From Paraburkholderia gardini (GTDB lineage Bacteria; Pseudomonadota; Gammaproteobacteria; Burkholderiales; Burkholderiaceae): DNA of 41,013 nt. Both the position numbers and the translations under genes were made by a program. The stretch is taken from assembly GCF_907164575.1 (NCBI RefSeq), contig NZ_CAJQYY010000039.1, positions 1 to 41,013 of the forward strand, written 5' to 3'. Numbering within the stretch: the stretch's first letter is position 1; every line of letters starts with the position of its first letter. Shown here one piece after another: positions 38,833 to 41,013 of this stretch. The notes below the pieces were generated by a model. It had not been told where the DNA came from. It saw only the letters and a program-made list of their open reading frames with translations, and did not search any database.

Positions 38833-40283
38833 ATGCGCTCACACATAAGGATCACCCCGCGTTTCGTGCAGAAGCGCTGCGTCTGAGGGGCGAGCGCGCG
38901 ATGCGCGATCGCACGCTCGATGTATTCGATCCTTATACGGGGCTGCGTGTGGGTACCGTGCCGCTTGCAAGTGTCGACGATGTGCGCGGCGCATTCGAAT
39001 ACGCAGCCGCGTATCAGTCGACGCTCACGCGCTACGAACGCTCGCACATTCTTGAGCGCGCTGCCGCACTGCTGCGGGAACGCACTGAAGAAGCGTCGGA
39101 TCTGATTTCGCGCGAATCCGGCTTGTCGAAGCAGGATTCGCGTTACGAGATCGGACGCGTTGCGGACGTGCTGAAGTTTGCGTCGATCGAAGCGTTGCGC
39201 GACGACGGCCAGAGTTTCTCGTGCGATCTCACGCCGCATGGCAAGAAGCGTCGCGTGTTTACGCAGCGCGAGCCGCTCGCGGGGGTGATCGTCGCGATCA
39301 CGCCATTCAACCATCCGATGAATCAGGTTGCGCACAAGGTGGCGCCGGCGATCGCGACCAACAACTGCGTGTTGCTGAAGCCGTCGGAGAAAGTGCCGCT
39401 GTCTGCGTACTATTTCGCGGACATCCTGTACGAAGCCGGTTTGCCCGCGCCGATGCTGCAGGTCGTGACGGGCGATCCGCGCGAAATCGCCGACGAGCTT
39501 GTGACGAATCCGCGCGCGGAACTGGTGACGTTCACGGGCGGTGTGGCAATCGGCAAACACATCGCAGCGAGAGCGGGCTACCGGCGCGTCGTGCTGGAAC
39601 TGGGCGGCAACGATCCGCTGATCGTGCTCGAGGACGCCGACCTCGAACGCGCGGCCACGCTGGCGGTGCAGGGCTCGTACAAGAACTCCGGGCAACGTTG
39701 CACGGCGGTCAAACGCATGCTCGTGCAGAAGAGCGTCGCGGCGCGTTTCACCGAGCTCGTGGTGGAGAAGACACGCGCCTGGGTCTACGGCGATCCGTTC
39801 GACACGGCAAGCCAGATGGGTACCGTCATCGACGAAGCTGCTGCGATGTTCTTCGAATCGCGCGTGAACGAAGCGGTCGCGCAGGGCGCGCGGCTGCTCG
39901 TGGGCAACCAGCGCCGCGGTGCGCTGTATTCGCCGACGGTTCTCGATCAGGTCGACCCTTCGATGGCGCTCGTGCGCGAGGAAACGTTCGGTCCGGTGTC
40001 GCCGGTCATCACCTTCGATACGCTCGACGACGCGATCCGGATCAGCAACGGCACGGCGTTCGGATTGTCATCGGGCGTCTGCACGAACCGTCAGGACGCG
40101 ATTATCCGTTTCGTCAACGAACTGCGTGTTGGCACGGTGAACGTATGGGAAGTGCCGGGCTACCGGTCGGAACTGACGCCGTTTGGCGGTATCAAGGATT
40201 CAGGCCTTGGCTACAAGGAAGGCGTACAGGAAGCGATGAAGAGCTTCACGAACCTCAAGACGTTTTCGTTACCGTGGGAGTAA
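38829..40283 (+). CDS. phnY: Phosphonoacetaldehyde dehydrogenase
   Basis: A 484-residue aldehyde dehydrogenase that oxidises phosphonoacetaldehyde to phosphonoacetate with NAD(P). The nucleophile is Cys291 in SGQRCTA and the general base is Glu257 in VVLELGGNDP; NAD-binding segments ITPFNHPMNQVAHK (158-171) and LKPSEKVP (183-190) are present. Cys291 is the same number as in the Sinorhizobium PhnY, from memory. The gene overlaps phnA by four bases, so enzyme levels should be matched. It links PhnW to PhnA and replaces the phosphonatase route. Confidence 0.94.
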   Translation: MNALTHKDHPAFRAEALRLRGERAMRDRTLDVFDPYTGLRVGTVPLASVDDVRGAFEYAAAYQSTLTRYERSHILERAAALLRERTEEASDLISRESGLSKQDSRYEIGRVADVLKFASIEALRDDGQSFSCDLTPHGKKRRVFTQREPLAGVIVAITPFNHPMNQVAHKVAPAIATNNCVLLKPSEKVPLSAYYFADILYEAGLPAPMLQVVTGDPREIADELVTNPRAELVTFTGGVAIGKHIAARAGYRRVVLELGGNDPLIVLEDADLERAATLAVQGSYKNSGQRCTAVKRMLVQKSVAARFTELVVEKTRAWVYGDPFDTASQMGTVIDEAAAMFFESRVNEAVAQGARLLVGNQRRGALYSPTVLDQVDPSMALVREETFGPVSPVITFDTLDDAIRISNGTAFGLSSGVCTNRQDAIIRFVNELRVGTVNVWEVPGYRSELTPFGGIKDSGLGYKEGVQEAMKSFTNLKTFSLPWE

Positions 40284-40287
40284 GAGC

Positions 40288-40848
40288 GTGGCATTAAGTC
40301 TGGACGACATCCGTACGTTGTTCGAGCAGTACGGCGAACTCGCCTATAGCGGCGAGCCGGTCACGCAGCTCGAACACGCATTGCAGAGTGGCGCGCTCGC
40401 GGAAGAAGCAGGTGCGAGCGATGCACTGATCGCCGCGGCTTTCCTGCACGATCTCGGACACCTGCTGAACCAGCAGGGCGAGACGCCGACGGTGCGCGGC
40501 ATCGACGACCTGCATCAATATTTCGCGTTACCGTTCCTGCGGCCAGTGCTGCCTGAGGCGGTACTCGAACCGATCCGTCTGCATGTGGACGCCAAGCGCT
40601 GCCTTTGCGCGATCGATGAGACGTACTTCGGGCAGCTCTCGGCCGATTCTGTGCGAAGCCTCGAATTGCAGGGGGGTATCTATAGCAGCGAAGAAGCTCA
40701 GATCTTCCTGGCCAGACCCTGGGCGGAAGATGCACTGCGCCTGCGCAAATGGGACGATCGCGCGAAAGAAGCGAATCGCGACACACCTTCCGTCGATCAC
40801 TTTCTGCGGATCGTCGGACGGCTGATGGAAAAGCCGGCCATCGTCTGA
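40288..40848 (+). CDS. Phosphonate-locus HD-domain protein, PhnZ-like candidate diiron oxygenase
   Basis: A 186-residue HD-domain protein that ends the AEP gene string, 4 bp after phnY; the start is GTG at 40288. Metal ligands are seen at His30 (LEHALQ), His54-Asp55 (FLHDLGH), His76 (DLHQYF), His99 (LHVDAK) and Asp156 (KWDD). In PhnZ, a mixed-valence diiron oxygenase that cleaves 1-hydroxy-2-aminoethylphosphonate to glycine and phosphate, I recall ligands His34, His58, Asp59, His80, His104 and Asp161, with lid residues Tyr24 and Glu27. Here Tyr20 and Glu23 (YSGEP) occupy equivalent places with matching spacing, as do His58 and Lys103. Many locus HD proteins are annotated only as phosphonate-degradation-associated HDIG proteins. 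No Fe/2-oxoglutarate hydroxylase to make the PhnZ substrate is in the window. Confidence 0.85.
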   Translation: MALSLDDIRTLFEQYGELAYSGEPVTQLEHALQSGALAEEAGASDALIAAAFLHDLGHLLNQQGETPTVRGIDDLHQYFALPFLRPVLPEAVLEPIRLHVDAKRCLCAIDETYFGQLSADSVRSLELQGGIYSSEEAQIFLARPWAEDALRLRKWDDRAKEANRDTPSVDHFLRIVGRLMEKPAIV

Positions 40849-41013
40849 TCGACGACATCTCTGGTTAGCGGAAACCACCCCTCTGTTCACCTCAATCGCC
40901 GTGTTCAGGCGTCGCCTTGATGTTCTCAAAAATAACGCTTGCCAGGCATGGAGGAGGTGGCTAGAATCTCGATCTTTCGCGCTTTCGGCAAGGGAGTGCG
41001 GGGGAGGCGGGAA

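Noticed and set aside
36108..39695. Long minus-strand frames (over 400 codons each) opposite phnV, phnR, phnA and phnY
   Set aside because: They mirror the codon pattern of well-supported plus-strand genes and have low-complexity Arg/His-rich translations.
1..41013. CRISPR array, tRNA or rRNA genes, intact insertion sequence, prophage
   Set aside because: I saw no regularly spaced repeats, no tRNA-like cloverleaf, no transposase or integrase frame and no phage structural genes.
40849..41013. A possible gene at the right edge
   Set aside because: The last 165 bp have no supported frame; a GGAGG-like stretch near 40950 is not followed by a coding start within the window.

Overview
The window is high-GC, strongly codon-biased bacterial DNA. 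Its gene families (BktB-type thiolase, Burkholderia-type phosphonate regulator, paired LysR/aldo-keto reductase units) point to a Burkholderiaceae genome, most likely Paraburkholderia or Caballeronia. This is an inference from protein content; no rRNA or tRNA gene was seen. There is no CRISPR array, no intact insertion sequence and no prophage.

Layout. (1) 1-2243: the 3' end of an electron-transfer-flavoprotein:ubiquinone oxidoreductase gene, bktB, and a 3-hydroxyacyl-CoA dehydrogenase gene broken by two offsetting frameshifts. (2) 2346-3008: a HipA kinase without its N-terminal half. (3) 3160-11276: a sugar-type ABC transporter operon (leftward) facing an IlvD/Edd dehydratase gene, with a FadR-like operator palindrome between them. 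Then come a 26-codon remnant of a short-chain dehydrogenase, three small unrelated genes (NmrA-like oxidoreductase, SRPBCC, VOC) and a GntR/FCD regulator. Two near-identical 16-bp palindromes bracket the block between the dehydratase and the regulator. (4) 11491-16968: a MazG-like protein, the tail of an MFS drug transporter, and two related units of aldo-keto reductase plus LysR regulator, the second with a CMD-family protein. (5) 17296-20873: a vapBC toxin-antitoxin pair, a small unknown protein, an Lrp/AsnC regulator divergent from a LysE exporter, DUF1289, YnfA-like and DUF1993 proteins. (6) 21166-24499: a sedolisin (S53) and a serine carboxypeptidase (S10), both of acid-acting families and both without a visible Sec signal. 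(7) 24500-30313: a repeat-rich leader before a 41-residue membrane peptide and an RRM protein, then nadE, an L,D-transpeptidase, an EamA transporter and a UbiB/ABC1-family protein that has lost kinase motifs. (8) 30469-40848: a DeoR regulator and a complete 2-aminoethylphosphonate (AEP) locus.

The AEP locus is the most coherent system. PhnSTUV import AEP, PhnW transaminates it to phosphonoacetaldehyde, PhnY oxidises this to phosphonoacetate, and PhnA hydrolyses that to acetate and phosphate. A GntR/FCD regulator sits inside the gene string. The last gene is an HD-domain protein that keeps the iron ligands and the Tyr/Glu lid pair of the oxygenase PhnZ, so it may add an oxidative branch. The phnW/phnS divergent region carries a Pho-box-like sequence and an AT-rich palindrome related to repeats in front of the regulator. 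Five genes in the first 20 kb are broken or truncated, which suggests a region under turnover.
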